Of a DNA stretch of 64,000 nucleotides, positions 12,346 to 24,800 are shown piece after piece; positions within the stretch are counted from its first letter, which is position 1, and every line of letters starts with the position of its first letter. The translations under genes and the position numbers were made by a program. The stretch is from Dillenia suffruticosa (lineage: Eukaryota > Streptophyta > Magnoliopsida > Dilleniales > Dilleniaceae), in contig JAVTVX010000002.1 in NCBI GenBank assembly GCA_033439265.1, positions 2,800,001 through 2,864,000 on the forward strand, in the 5' to 3' direction. The notes beneath the pieces were generated by a model that was not told where the DNA came from, ran no database searches, and saw nothing but the letters and a program-made list of their open reading frames with translations.

Positions 12346-12686
12346 ATGGAAGGTAGAGGTTTTGCTTATGCTTGAAAGCAGAGAAGTGAAGTGGAAATTG
12401 ACAATGATAATGACAAACTGAAGAATTTACTGGAAGAGGCTTGTGTCCCATATCTATCATTTCTTCCTATAAAAGATGCAATTTGTACCAGGATATTGTC
12501 AAGGAAATGGGAGTACAGAGAACAGCTATAACTGACATATTTGTTGTCAATGACAGGTTCCCCTATTTGCACAAACAGCTTAGAGGTCTAGTTAAGAAGC
12601 TTATAGCTAGAGTATTTCAAGGAACATATATTGAATCTTTCATCAGTTCATGGATCTCATCAATGATGCTGAATAAAATCCAATGA
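12346..12686 (+). pseudogene. F-box gene fragment (5' part of exon 1 only)
   Basis: An ATG at 12346 is in frame with an F-box-like stretch: KLKNLLEEACVPYLSFLP, then IKDAICTRILSRKWEYRE. A TGA at 12373-12375 and a TAA at 12529-12531 interrupt it. After a frameshift the next part of the family pattern follows (TDIFVVNDRFPYLHKQL, then LVKKLIARVFQGTYIESF), ending at 12686. Neither the LRR half nor the FBD exon is found downstream. It is a decayed, truncated member of the local cluster. Confidence 0.75.
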
Positions 12687-13970
12687 CTTTGCATAGGCAT
12701 GAACCTTTGTGGACGAAAGAATCTTATTGTCCTTCTCTGTTGCATTTAAGGCTCTGACACATTAAAGGAGTGAAGTTTACAGGAAACTCTATTCTTAGGG
12801 TTTCCACACATTCTTGTTTCTCAAATCTTATGATCCTATATCTCAGATATTCCTAATGAGGACTTCCCTAATGCTGAGGAAATCTCCTACTTTTTTGGTT
12901 TTTGAAGTTATTGACTTCAAGATATGTAAATGGTCAGGCTCGAGGAAGTTGATGATAATTTTGTACTTGAGAGCTCTAATATGGGATCTAGCTTGAACCA
13001 CCTAGAGAAATGGTCAGGCTCGAGGATGTTGAGCTCTAGTATGCTGACTTTAAAAACAAGAAAAAAAACACCACCCTCCATTCCAATTGATAACCGGTGT
13101 ATATATATGCACATTAGAGCCATCAACATTACTCTCAACTTTAAGACGAGATTCAGGCTTGTGTCTCTTGCACTTTGAACCACCTAGAGAAATTGAAGGA
13201 GATGGAAGGGATTTCCAAACATGTTTCCATATTGGAGAAAGAGAGAATTTTACTGAAAATTTCGTCCGGTAAGCTGCTGATTGTATGGATTTTAGAATTT
13301 TGGTTTGATAGAGTCGGTGTAGGGAAAGACTAACAAGAGCTGAGGTCAGGCCTTCATTGAAATATGTAAAAGGTTTCTGTGTTTGACAAGGCAATTAGAT
13401 GAGGTTTTCTCAGCTGGACCAGGGCTTGGCATCGGGCCTAATAAAAATGCCGTGAGCCCAAGCATAGTCTAGCAGTAAGGTTTTCTTTCTTCAAAATACC
13501 AAGGACAGCAGGAGCCGTTGATGAATCAGCAGAAGTGAAGCAACCCCATTTTTCTGTGAAGCCAAAAAGGGAAGCCAAATTACACAATTTGGATGGGGAC
13601 AAAGGTGAAACATCAAAGGGAAGAGAAAGTTGAAAATTGATTTTCACAATATATGACGGATGGGGTGTGTTTGATTTTTGTAAATCAAACTGTCTTCTCA
13701 CTTTTTCTTGCACATGAAGCGTTTGATTTCATTATTGATGACGTGATGTGTTCGAGTTCACAGTGAATCACTGAATGGTGAATGTTTGGTGGTGGTGATG
13801 GTGATCACTAGGCTGGAGGAAGAAGGAAGAGAAAGAAATGCTAGAAATTAAAAAAAAAAATGAATATAGAAGGTAGAAAGAGAGAGAAACGGAAAAGGAG
13901 AAAAAGAAAAAGGTGCAATTTTTGATTTAAAACTGTTGCGCGAACAATGATTTTAAGTGTTGTGTGAAAA
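12687..13970. other. Spacer with short internal duplications
   Basis: The string AAATGGTCAGGCTCGAGGA occurs at about 12929 and 13010, and GAACCACCTAGAGAAAT at about 12996 and 13177. These show small local duplications. Open frames on both strands carry no family signature. This may be the unrecognisable rest of the F-box fragment. Confidence 0.4.
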
Positions 13971-14259
13971 ATAAGAAAAGGGTTAACTACATGTTCAGTC
14001 TTTGAACTATGGCTCAATTTTTCAAATTAGTCCTTGAATTTCAAACTGCTACAATGGAGTTCTCAGACTTTCAAACGTATCACTGATTGGTCTTCGTTAG
14101 TGACAGAGCTAAACTGCCTGTTAAATATTGACGTGGAATGATGTGGTGAACGAGCTTGACGTACGGATGCTGACATCACAATGCCAAGCGTTTCAAAACA
14201 CCTTACATTGCCTCCCAAGAAATTTATAACCTCTCTCTTTTTTGTTGCTCCACCACTCC

Positions 14260-14302
<43 letters not shown>

Positions 14303-14313
14303 CTTTTCCTTAC

Positions 14314-14320
14314 TATAAAT
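14314..14320 (+). promoter_or_regulatory. Candidate TATA box of the captured glutamine-dumper-like gene
   Basis: TATAAAT lies about 225 bp before the ATG at 14545 and directly after a long (CT)n tract, a common arrangement in plant promoters. It suggests the element captured a promoter together with the coding sequence. Transcription is not shown by sequence alone. Confidence 0.45.
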
Positions 14321-14544
14321 ACCACCTCTCCAAACCCTTTCCTCCTCATTAGAAACCCAAACCCCTGCTAAGCCCAAAACCAACCCCCCTCCCCTGGAAA
14401 AAAACCCACCTTCCTTGTCTAGAAAAAAAAAAGGAAAAACCAATACAAAACAAAACCACAACCAGAACCCATTATTCCAATCTCTCAAAATAATATAACA
14501 AAAGAGAAAATGAGAAGCATAGCAAAATTTTCTGCAGAGACAGC

Positions 14545-14698
14545 ATGGCGACGGCGACGGCGACAGAGCCTTTAATGATGTCACTGTGGCACTCGCCAGT
14601 GCCGTACCCTTTTGGAGGACTAGCTGCAATGTTGTGTGCCATTGCTTTTGCTCTTTTAATTCTTTCTTGCTCTTATGGGAAGCTGAATACTCAGAGGG

Positions 14699-14736
<38 letters not shown>

Positions 14737-15020
14737 AAGGTGAGAATAACAAAAACAGAGATGCTGAAAACAGAGTGTTTGAGGAGAAGTTTTTGGTGAT
14801 TATGGTTGATGAAAAATTGTCTACTTTTTCAGCTACACCCATATTCCCTAAAGGATCCTGCGTTAGTAATATTGGTGGGACAAGAGAGAGTGAGGAAACA
14901 GAAAAAGTTGAGAAAGATGAGAAGAACACTGAAGAACAGAGTACTGCTGATGTTCTGGATACTCATCAGGAAGTCAATGATTCTTGGGGTTTCCGGCGAA
15001 TTCTTCTAGTTGTTAAGTGA
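14545..15020 (+). pseudogene. Glutamine-dumper-like (GDU) gene inside the MULE, out of frame by one GA unit
   Basis: GDU proteins are small plant proteins with one membrane span and a cytosolic VIMAG motif that affect amino-acid export. From ATG 14545 the first frame reads SPVPYPFGGLAAML, then the hydrophobic CAIAFALLILSCSYGKL (about residues 28-48), matching the family membrane segment. It enters a (GA)n tract at 14701-14731 and then reads out of frame to 14799. The frame two bases further on reads VFEEKFLVIMVDEKLSTFSA to the stop at 15018-15020, the counterpart of the VIMAG region (here VIMVD). With one GA unit fewer the gene would be open for 157 aa, the usual size of the family (about 158 for GDU1). 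GDU genes are typically intronless, as here. It may be a pseudogene, a length-polymorphic allele or an assembly error in the repeat. Confidence 0.85.
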
Positions 15021-15791
15021 ATGATTCTTGGTTGTGGTGGTAGAGCTGGACGCCATTTGGTTCTTCTCACTGTTGTCACTCTCTCTTTCTCTCCCCCCTC
15101 TCACAATCACAGTGTCGCCAATTTCAGAATCAGAGCTTCTCTCTCGTTTGACATTTACTTTTGGAACTGGTAACTATCTAATCTAATCTAGCTGGTGGGC
15201 ATTGTTTAATTTTGAAAAAGGTTAGGACATCAAAGGTTGTTTTGGAATTTAGTAGTTTGTCGGGTTAAATAAAAGTTTCTATGTAGACCAGAGAGAAAGA
15301 GAGATGAGCCCAGATAGAGAAATGGGGGGGGGGAGAAGAAAATGCCTGTTAGAAAAGAGAGAAAGCATTTCAAATTTAGAGAGAGAGAGAGAGCATTGCA
15401 AGTTTCTGCTCTTTGTTTATAGAATTGTTTTAAATTTTAAAAATTGTAGGAAAGGAAGATGATTATAAAAGAAAAGACAGTGAGAGAGAGATACCCCCCA
15501 ACTTGTTGACGTGTCATTGCCATGTCAACATGCTGCTGACGTGACAGTGTAAGGTGTTTTGGGGTGTTGACTTGGCACTGCCACATCATCATCCACATGT
15601 CCAACTCATTTGCCACATTATTCCACGTTAGCATTTAATGGACAATCTGGCTCTATTACTAACGGAGGGACTAATCAGTGACACTTTTGAAAGTCTGAGG
15701 TCTCCATTGTAGCATTTTGAAGTCTAAGGACTAATTCGGGAAATCAAGCCATAGTTGAAGGCCGGAACATGTAATTAACCCGATAAGAAAA

Positions 15792-17772
15792 CCCCTAACA
15801 TTGTATTACTCAAATCTCTTTCACCATAAATAATTTAGAAATAATTTTAAAATATGGAAAAATTAAATTTTAAATTCCAAAATTAAAAATTTTCCATGTA
15901 AGGAAATCTAACCTTTATAAATTTTTCCTTTTTTCCTTGATTCTGATATTATGCTTAATTTATGTATTTTGTACTACGAAATAACACCCTGTGAAAATTA
16001 AAAAAAGAAAAAAGAAAAAGTTTCTTTACTAATCAATAAAGTGGGTTGTGAGAGAATGTATTTAGGATCCAAAATTATTTACCCACCTTAATAAAACTAT
16101 CCCAAAGAATCAAAAAGGGCTAAAATAAAGATATTATATTTTTTCTATGGATGTACATTTCCATTCAATGTACCTCTTTGTGTGGATTAACCTTTGGTTA
16201 ATATTGCACATTGGCGTGGGGTGCAACTTGTTCAAGGGGGGTTCTGAATGTTAAAGTTACTAAACAACTATAGTGAACCCTATGCAATGTAATGTGATGA
16301 ATTTATGGCTGGTAAAATTCCCTCAAGCTTATTTGAGTTTTGAGTTGGCCAAGCTCACATGACCTATTACTTAATTTGACTAAGCCATCATTAATTAATT
16401 AGCGCACATAGGTGTTACAAAATTTTATCCTAGACTTGGCATAAAGCTTTGTTATCATAAGCTGTTTACGGAGTTTTTCTTGCGAAATATTTATTATAAT
16501 CCACTTTTTAACCCAAGACCACCAACCCTGCCTCTCCTCTCCCTTTATATTTGTAATCTTCGAGGGACAAAAGCCTGAGCAAAGGCTTGAGAATCGCGAT
16601 AGCAAAAAATTACTCAAAAAGCACGAAAGGCGTAGAAGCTAAGGTTTTTCTTTTCTCTTTCTTAGAAATTTTCGTATCAATTTAGATGTAGTTTGTCATA
16701 TATGATATCGCAATTTGTTGTTTTTAAGTCCATTTCTTGTTGATTTCATCTCAATCATGTTGATCCATGTATGCCATAGAATTCTTGCTCATAACTTTTT
16801 TTTTTCCTCTCTCTTATAAGATGCACTCTGATGACTATTAATCACTTAAACTTAAATCATTTTTCCTGTTTTCTTTGTTTAAATCTATATTAGTTTTGAT
16901 TGACAACTTTGTTTATGAAAAAGAGGAGGGAGAGGGAGAATGTCGGTATTGAGTTATTTGCTACGAATAGGCGACTTGACTCGACTCATTTAATTAGGGA
17001 AAGAAACAAATTTTTGAATATGATTTTATAATCTTATTTACAAGAAGAGTTGAATGTATACAAATTTATTTAATTACTTAAAGATCTTGGTGAAGAAATT
17101 GAGTTTGGAAAAAACTTTAACCTTGTTTGCAGCAAGAATTGAATATTTTTTCATGAATCTTATTAGATTCCAGTAGAAGTCAAAAGATTTTGACATTAAA
17201 CGAGAGGAACCTTTTATATTAGAGAAATAATGTTTGTGGTATGCAGGTATTTCTCTTTCCATCCACATACTAGTAATGTTATTTGATCACCTTGGTGTTG
17301 CACAGATTCACCCATTTCCCCTCTTTTGTGAAGTACAATTAGGTTAGTGAATAAAGTTTTCTTCTTTCCATTTCTAGTTACAAACAAAGGCATCCTCAAT
17401 TAATTTATGATAATCTGGTGACATGTTTAATTACTCGTTCTTTCCGCTACATGGTAGATAAGTAAGTTTTTCCCCTTAAATGAATCATTGATGAAAAAGT
17501 GCATCTAATGCTTCTCTGAACTTTGGAATTTTGAACTTCAATAAACTCTTAAATCGAAAATGATGTACCCAGAAAGAAGCTTGATGCAAAATCTCGGCCT
17601 GGCCTTATTGAATATTATTATTCAATCTAAAACACTAAAACCTTGTGATATCATAGTGCACAAATATGTATCCATGCATAATATATTCTTTTTCCTTGTT
17701 TATGTACATTTAGCAGAGCATTAATCTGATTTTTAAGAATGTTATATTGGTCCAGGAATTGAGCACCGAACA
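15792..17772 (+). promoter_or_regulatory. Promoter and probable leader exon plus leader intron of the F-box gene at 17.8 kb
   Basis: The sequence around 16600-16720 (GAAAGG, CTAAGGTTTTTC, then GTATCAATTTAGATG) is clearly related to 23160-23230 before the F-box gene at 24.9 kb. In both, CTAAG|GTT is a possible donor. A typical acceptor (GGTCCAG) lies at 17749-17755, 18 bp before the ATG. I infer a non-coding first exon near 16.55-16.64 kb and a leader intron of about 1.1 kb. No other coding region is seen. Confidence 0.5.
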
Positions 17773-19397
17773 ATGGAGCCAGCTGCAGAAACTCACAGAG
17801 ATTTTGAGCAAGGACGTGATCGAGGGAATGAAGACTTTCTAAGTAACTTACCTGAGGAAATAATCTCACACATCCTCTTTTTCCTGCCTTTTAAAGATGT
17901 GGTGGTCATGACTGCACTCTCAAAAAACTGGGGCAACTGGTGGAAAAATGCTCAGAAAATAGAGCTTACAGATTTCCACATCTATGGTAACACCGATGAT
18001 AAAGTGGCTTCCTTCATGGCCAGTGTGGAGAATATACTTCTGCAGCTTTGCTCGGATATTCATACCTTCAGTCTTCACTGTTATGCCGAAGAATATCCCG
18101 AGTCTTGTATTGTCTCTTGGGTTAAGTCTGCAATAGCACGCAAGGTTCAAAATGTGGATATTTCTTTAAGAAACAAGCAACCTGTGCATTTGCCTTTCGA
18201 GAGGATGGGGTTGAATCTGCTGGAAGATTTGAGGTTGGATGGGAGTTGCGTGCTCCAACTTCCTAACACAGCCACCTTCTCTTCCCTTACAGAAATATTG
18301 CTTACAAGGGTTGGTATCGAGAATGCAAATTTAGAAGAAAATAATAAGATGACTCTGTTCTTCCCGGTTCTCAAGAACCTCAACTTCTGGGGCTGTCGTT
18401 GGCATGATGCTAACACAGTTCGCATAAATGCTCCTGCATTAGAGCACTTTTACATGGGCTCTAATGAGTTCGCGTATGCTCCCTTTGAGTTTCTTCTAGC
18501 TGCGAACAATCTCAAGGATTTTACCTGCAGCGGAGTGTTGTATAACAACTTTGTTCTGCGTTGTCCCTATACGGCAACTAATGTGTCCATCGAGGCAGAA
18601 TTTTTGGAGACTCTGAAGGGTATAGAATGGAAGCAAGTAATTGGCTTGAGGGTGCTGACACTGTTCGAAGAGATCTGCCGACAAGTGAAGTTTCTCACTC
18701 TTTCTCCAGGCACCCATAAGGTATGATGATGACCGTAATAAAAAATATATATTCTTCTATTCTCTAATTTGATTATCTTTGATTTTGAGCCGAAGTATCA
18801 GACTTGTGTAATCAGAGCAAAATCTTTTTTTTTTTTTTTTAACATATTTTGCTTACTGATTTGTTAAATTTTTATTGACAAGCAGGCACTTGGCTATACC
18901 TGGTTTCGATTCCCAATATTTGCTAAGTTGGTGAGGTTAGAGTTCAGCTACAAGATTGATCTTTTTAATGGAATTTTCTTTGAACTGCTTCAACATGCTC
19001 CCGTCCTTGAACATCTCATCTTTTATGCGGTAAAATGCCATTTCTAACTCCCAATTATTCCTTTGGGGATACTTTTCGTGCTTATGGAAGTTCAATGCAT
19101 TATATTTTTCTTCAGGCAAGGCCGATGGAGGCCAACAGAAGGGCTTGGGAAAGGGAGATTTTGCCGATATGTTTTGAGACCCACCTGAAAGTGGTTGAGA
19201 TCAAAAGCTTTCTGACCAGAAATATTGATGTGGTGAGTTTCATATTGATGCATGCTATGGTGCTACAGAAGATGGATATCAAATTTTCTGAGAGGTGGCT
19301 CTGGGATGCCGATGTTCGGATAGAGATGGATGTGGCCAGAGTCCTTGTCCTTGCACTTCCAAAGGCATCAAGCGGTGCAACAATTACAGTCACCTGA
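17773..19397 (+). CDS. F-box/LRR/FBD protein, intact, 3 exons
   Basis: Probable SCF ubiquitin-ligase substrate adaptor; the target is unknown. Exons 17773-18720, 18886-19029 and 19116-19397 give 316+48+93 = 457 aa, with GT..AG introns in phase 0. The F-box is at about residues 20-58 (DFLSNLPEEIISHILFFLP, then ALSKNWGNWW). An LRR-like middle follows, with FPVLKNLNFWGCRW and INAPALEHFYM. Exon 2 carries FAKLVRLEF and HAPVLEHLIF. The last exon carries the FBD-type motif LPICFETHLKVVEIKSF and MVLQKMDIKF near the C-terminus. The start is chosen because it is the first ATG after the acceptor and precedes the F-box directly. Its closest relative in the window is the gene at 24.9 kb. No lesion is seen. 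Confidence 0.9.
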
Positions 19398-21529
19398 AAT
19401 GTATTAGTATCATTTGCCTTTTCAACTTGAGCTCAAATCAAAACCTGGGAATTGCAAAATTTAAATGAGTTTTGCCTTCATTTGACATGGTTAAGGTCAT
19501 GTTTTTATATCATTAATGTTGTCTTTTCAAATAATGGGATTTTGGAGTTTATTGTTGGTTTTACAATATGCTATTTCACCAGAGTATGTGTGCTTTCTTG
19601 TTGGTTTATAATAATGGGATTTCGGACCACTCCTTTGATTCCCTTTTTGGTGAGATTGTGAGCAGCGGCGAAGGTACATTGTGAGCAGTGGGGCACTCGG
19701 GGGTGCATACAATGAATTTTTTAAAAAAAAAAATGTTTAATATATATATTTTTATTGATATTTTAGATAATTGTTGGTAAAAATTTTTAAAATACTATTA
19801 AAAATCATATAAAGACCATTAAAAGTTTTTAAAATTCCTTAAAATGATGTTTATTTTTTAAAAATAACATTTACCTCACCATATCATGCACATTGTACTT
19901 TGTCACCACTAAAATAAAATTTTGATTTTGCATTTGAGTATGCTTAGTTTGATTTATAAGTTGGTCAATTCTATTTTCATGTCAAATATAAAAAGAGATT
20001 TTGTTTAATTATAAATAAATCAAACTATTTAAAAAAATCAAAAATAAAATGCTCCTTATTTTTTATGAGTGATTTATTGTTGTATCTACTATTTGACAAA
20101 ATAAAATACCGCATATCCCTAATTATTTTTAAAGTACTAAAATTATCCTGATTACAATTTAGGGCAAACAAACCCTAAGAATTCTACCAAAATTGAATCT
20201 TTTTTAACTTTAGTGATTGTTTTAGTAAATATTAAACGTATTAATTTATATATAGGATAAAAAATATTTTAATTAAGTTTAATTAACCATATTTCTTTAC
20301 TTTTACTAAAAATAATAAAAAAAAAGTTATTTTTCTACAAATTTAATCAAATATTTAAAATTACCTAAAAGTAAAATTTTGATTGTTTAGTCACACTAAA
20401 ATTATCTAATTACAAAAAATTATTTATAAAGTCAAAAGTTTTGTTGTTAAGAAAAATGCAATTATTTGGGCTTTCTTCTAAATAATGAGGGATCATGGCT
20501 ATCCTCCTGCATGATGTGTTGAGTCTACATTAACTCTTCATGTCAAAGTATATAAAGGGAAGAGATTAAGAGACATAGGGTTGCATCTCAAATGTATAAG
20601 TTTTCACCTTGTATAATATGGTTAAATTTTAAACCTAGAAAGAAAAATAAATAAATAAATACATAGAATGTTATTTTTTTATATAAATTACGGATTAAAT
20701 TCAGCCTGAATTAAATTAAAATTTTAATAAATAATATTTAAAATCTCGGATTTCAATTTTCAAACTAATTTTGTGAGGTCCCTTGACCACACCCTTCTCT
20801 CACTCTCTCCTGAATTTTTTTCAAGATTTGGGTGTTCAACATTTTTCATTTTGATATTTATATTATTTTTTTTAATCACAGATATTTAAAATTATATTCT
20901 GATTAATTCGGTTTGAACGTTTATGAAGGTCTTATTTAAAACATAACTCTCTTAATATAATTTTTTTATTTTTAAATTTTAAATATAAAATTTAATTAAG
21001 AGAGTTATCATTTTATCTCATTAAATCGATTATCTATCGACGTTGATGTTTATATTATAACAAGAGGGCACATTGCTCCATACAAACAAGTACATATATA
21101 GTCATACACATAAATATGAAGTCCGCCAAAATTATGTATCCCGGTTGTGTGCATACGTGCATTCTTATCCCACACCGATCGAGACGGAAGTAAAACTCTC
21201 CCTGTAAATGCTGTCAATCCAAGTTCCCAGCAAGAGATGTAGGCCACTGGGTGGTCTAACTAAATAGAAATTTTGATTTCAAGATTAGAAATTTTTTATT
21301 AATTATTTTTAAACACTAAAATCAAATATATTGGCCAATAATTGAGTTGGACATTAATTATTTATATTTTGCCCGAGACAGGCCCGGCTTGAACCCAATG
21401 GGTCGGCCCGATCACTCGACTCGGTTTGCATATCCAAAAATAATACTTAACAAAACAAAATGACGTCAGCCTTGAACCGTATGAATTTCGAAGGCAACGA
21501 GAGGTGATCCTTGAAAGCAGGAGTACTTT
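19398..21529. other. AT-rich spacer, no gene recognised
   Basis: Mostly A/T-rich sequence with homopolymer runs and no coding signature. A phrase near 20900 (ATTAATTCGGTTTGAACGTT, then CTCTTAATATAATTTTTTTA) has loose relatives near 46580 and 51860, so it is probably an old dispersed repeat. A palindromic bZIP-type core, TGACGTCA, lies at about 21461-21468, before the small coding start at 21530. Confidence 0.45.
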
Positions 21530-21805
21530 ATGACCGCGAATTTCGTCGGGAAATGGATAGAGACTGTGGGCACGGGATTGTATCCAGTAAGCATAAGTTT
21601 CTGATCCGAATCTGAATAACTAGGGTTAGGGTTTTGCTGTGTGTTTTAAAGCATTTTTCTTTCGTGGGCGCACATGAATTGATGAAAATGGTTGATTTTG
21701 TCTCAGATGGTCATTCAATTGCTCTGGTCAGGTATCAGGGTTTTTGGAAAAGAATTTCAAAGGGAAGACTTCGTATGCGAGATACTGCCTAAAAGTTGTT
21801 CAAAG
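21530..21805 (+). CDS. Possible 5' coding exons of an unknown gene (partial)
   Basis: I do not recognise this product. An ATG at 21530 opens 19 codons (MTANFVGKWIETVGTGLYP) to a good donor (CCA|GTAAGC) at 21586/21587. A TCTCAG acceptor at 21701-21706 starts a second exon in the same phase, 33 codons to 21805 (begins MVIQLLWSGIRVFG, ends EILPKSCSK), where another donor (AAG|GTATGA) follows. The frame stays open and both donors are good, which is more than chance usually gives. The upstream sequence is GC-richer and holds TGACGTCA. No later exon was found before 24.9 kb. It may be the start of a truncated or captured gene, or chance. Confidence 0.35.
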
Positions 21806-24800
21806 GTATGATGTGATTCACATGTTATCAATTCATTGATTTTCAATATATAATGCACCAATTCTCAATATTGGATGAGACTCAGTGTTTATAGGTTCAG
21901 TGACCAATTAAAATTGTGCTAACTTAGGATCTTGTCATCTCAATTACTAATTTTTCTCTTCTATGTTCAGATAACAAATTGCATTTTTGGTTTTTTTTTT
22001 TTTTAATATTCAACACCTTGAGAAGTATGATAGTGTGGCGTCATCCCTTTCTTGAAAAGCAAAATTAAATTTTGATTTTTCCAATTCAACCAAAGGATTT
22101 CTTTTTCTTGGATGCTTGTGAAGAAGTTTTGACCTTAGTTGTCCCCGGGGCAAATAATGTCATTTTCATCCGTTACTGGAAATATTATACTGTAATTGAC
22201 TATCTTGTGTTATGTTGACATAACTGTGAAAATAAAATCAAACCTTATCAAATGATCCTATACCATATTAAGTTAAATTTAGATTAGCATTGGAGAAATT
22301 GAAATATATATTTATATAATTTAAGCTACTCTTATGTTCTGGTATGGTTATTTGCACCACTGTTGGAGCTTCATTCTTTAATGAAAATTTTTCTTTCCCT
22401 ACATATATATGTATACATATATATAAATGGTGACAATTTGTAAGAAGTCAAAGTATGAATTGTGTATATATTATTGTTCAACGTTACATATTAATCCTCA
22501 TAGTTAATAAATATATTATTGTAATGTGAAATGGAGCTTCCTTATATTCCAAAATGTGGATTTAATTTAAATAAGCTGCTTTGTGATTATTTTCTGAAGA
22601 CCCATAATTGTTTACATGCTATACCACTTCAACAAATTTCTTTTTGTAAGGGATTAAGGAGGACTCATGACTGTAAATATTACACACACACACATCATTG
22701 AACCCATGTATGTTGCACTGATACCAAAGTCAACTTCAATGTAGCTTTAAACCTCCGCATCAGCACCCATTGGCCCTATTTGATGGACTAACCTTGCACA
22801 GATTGATTGAAATTATCAAGTGCGTAAAAGACCAATGAAGAACTAAAATGAGTTCCATACAATGTAATAACTACGAAATCTCACTTGTGCGTTACAAAAT
22901 TGTCGGTTACACATAGCAAATCTCTCGCAATCCTTGTCATCAAAAGCTTCCAAAAATCTTACATAGTTAGACATAAATTCATTTGAACGGATGCCCACCG
23001 ACCCCCACCACACACACCCATAAAGGGCAATGGTAGTTGCAAGGGGTTGAGCATAGTGTAGTGTGTGGGGCTAATAGGCCACTAACATCCTCTCTCTCTC
23101 TCTCTCTCTGTGGGTGAATGCTGGTACAACGCATTTTTGGGGGGGGGGAGTAAAACACAAGGCACAAACGAAAGGAAAATCTAAGGTTCTTTCATTCACT
23201 TCCTTTCAATTTTTCATATCAGTTTAGATATATCACATGTGCACAGCACTGCATGACCTAGTTTCCCTGTTTTTTTATCTATGTTTTTATATGGTTTATA
23301 ATTTGACTTCTATATTACTTTCTATGATGCATTCCCATTCCCATTGTAAATCATTATATAAGCAGTAATTCTCTCTGTTTCTTTTGTTTAGATCTGTTTT
23401 TATTGTGGTTGAGATTTATGAAAAAGATTGGGGGTTGGGGCTATGGAATGTCCTGCAAATGGATTGAGATGTTTACAAATAATTAGTGACTCAATTTGGC
23501 TCGTTTAATTGGTAAAATTAGCTCATTTGGAATGACATTATAGGAATGCAGAAGCCAAATTTGAATATATGGATTAACTTATTTCAACGCTTATCTCCTA
23601 GATTAGTGAAGTGGCTGCCTTATAAAACTACCTTGTTTATAGATGAGTCCTAGTTTGGTTTGACTTGTTTGTGGCTTATGAGAAGACGATTGGGTATGTG
23701 GTAATTTGCTGTTGGATTTTGCTGGACTTTTAGTAATTATGAAAGATATTGAGATGAGTAAGAGTGTTTCCTTCCTGTAAATTGAAGAAGAAGGTAAGAG
23801 TTTAATTATTAAGATTTACATCATAAATTAAGTCGGACAATGAGAGTAAGAAAATCAGGGGAAGAAAAGCTATCCTTTGTTTAAATGTTGACAATTTAAA
23901 ATTATGTCTTTGTTTATTTACTTAGTCATATTTCTCAGTGGTTGAGAAAATGGTGTCAATATTTCCAGCTGATAGTATTTCAATGATTAGAATACACACT
24001 CATGTTTCTTTATGTTAATTTATTAAATCTTAGACTCTGATAATTGTGAAAGGGTCCTATACACTTTTCGCTTCCAACCTATGGGCCAACATGCAATTGG
24101 CCCCTATGAACTTTTTTTCTTTTTTCCTTTTAATTTGGTTTACAAACTTTAAACGTACATTATTTCAGCTTTTCACCTAACCTATCTTTGACTACATGCA
24201 CACATAAAGGGATAAAGTGAATGCAAAAAAGAATTCAAGGGCCAAAATGAACAAAATGAAAATTTTTCCTTGGTGGTCTCAATTTTGCTTATAGTTTGGG
24301 AGCCCAAAGTTCATTTAACTCATCCAAGAATGCTCTTGTGGATGTGGTGATCGTTTGAAATCACTGTATCATGCATGATCATTTCATATGACAAATCAGA
24401 GACCCAAACTTATGTTCAAGGGACCCATTGAATTGTTTGTGTCTCCTTTCTTTTAGTTTTTTCCCTCTAAAATTCTATTTAGATTTCTCAAATCTTGACT
24501 CGCATTCAAATAGCTTTCCTTTCTCACTCCAGCCTGCATCATATATATAATTTTGTATCACATATTATTCTTATTAAGCAATACAATGGTGTAGACATTA
24601 TGTGCAGAAAATAAATAAATGAATAAATAAATAACATTATGGAAGTCTAAAACTGAAAAGAAGTAAAGAAAATATTATATAAAAGGAAACTTGACTCTGT
24701 TCATCTTCATTAATCTAAATTTGACAAGCATAAATGTTGAATAAAATCAAGAACAACTGACTAATAACAAAACTTTTTATCATGCTTGATTCTTTGCATG

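Larger units (their letters stand above)
13980..15781. mobile_element. Pack-MULE-like element with ~230-bp terminal inverted repeats
   Basis: The left end (13980-14210) is an imperfect inverted copy of the right end (15545-15781). Left begins GGGTTAACTACATGTTCAGT and the right end, reversed, GGGTTAATTACATGTTCCGG. Both run on through CTCAGACTTTCAAA and CAAAACACCTTACA. The flanks are a 10-bp target-site duplication with one mismatch: AATAAGAAAA at 13970-13979 and GATAAGAAAA at 15782-15791. Long inverted repeats and a 9-11 bp target duplication are known hallmarks of Mutator-like elements. No transposase lies inside; instead it carries a glutamine-dumper-like gene with its own leader. It ends about 0.8 kb before the leader exon of the next F-box gene. 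Confidence 0.87.

Noticed and set aside
14063-14929. 288-codon minus-strand open frame
   Set aside because: It is low-complexity Ser/Leu and Arg/Glu sequence created by the CT/GA tracts and lies antisense to the glutamine-dumper-like gene and the MULE end.
22380-22430. (ATATGT) palindromic stretch as a functional site
   Set aside because: Simple AT repeat, self-complementary by composition.
24050-24310. Possible transposon ends (GGGTCCTATACACTTTT...)
   Set aside because: No matching inverted end or target duplication could be found by eye.
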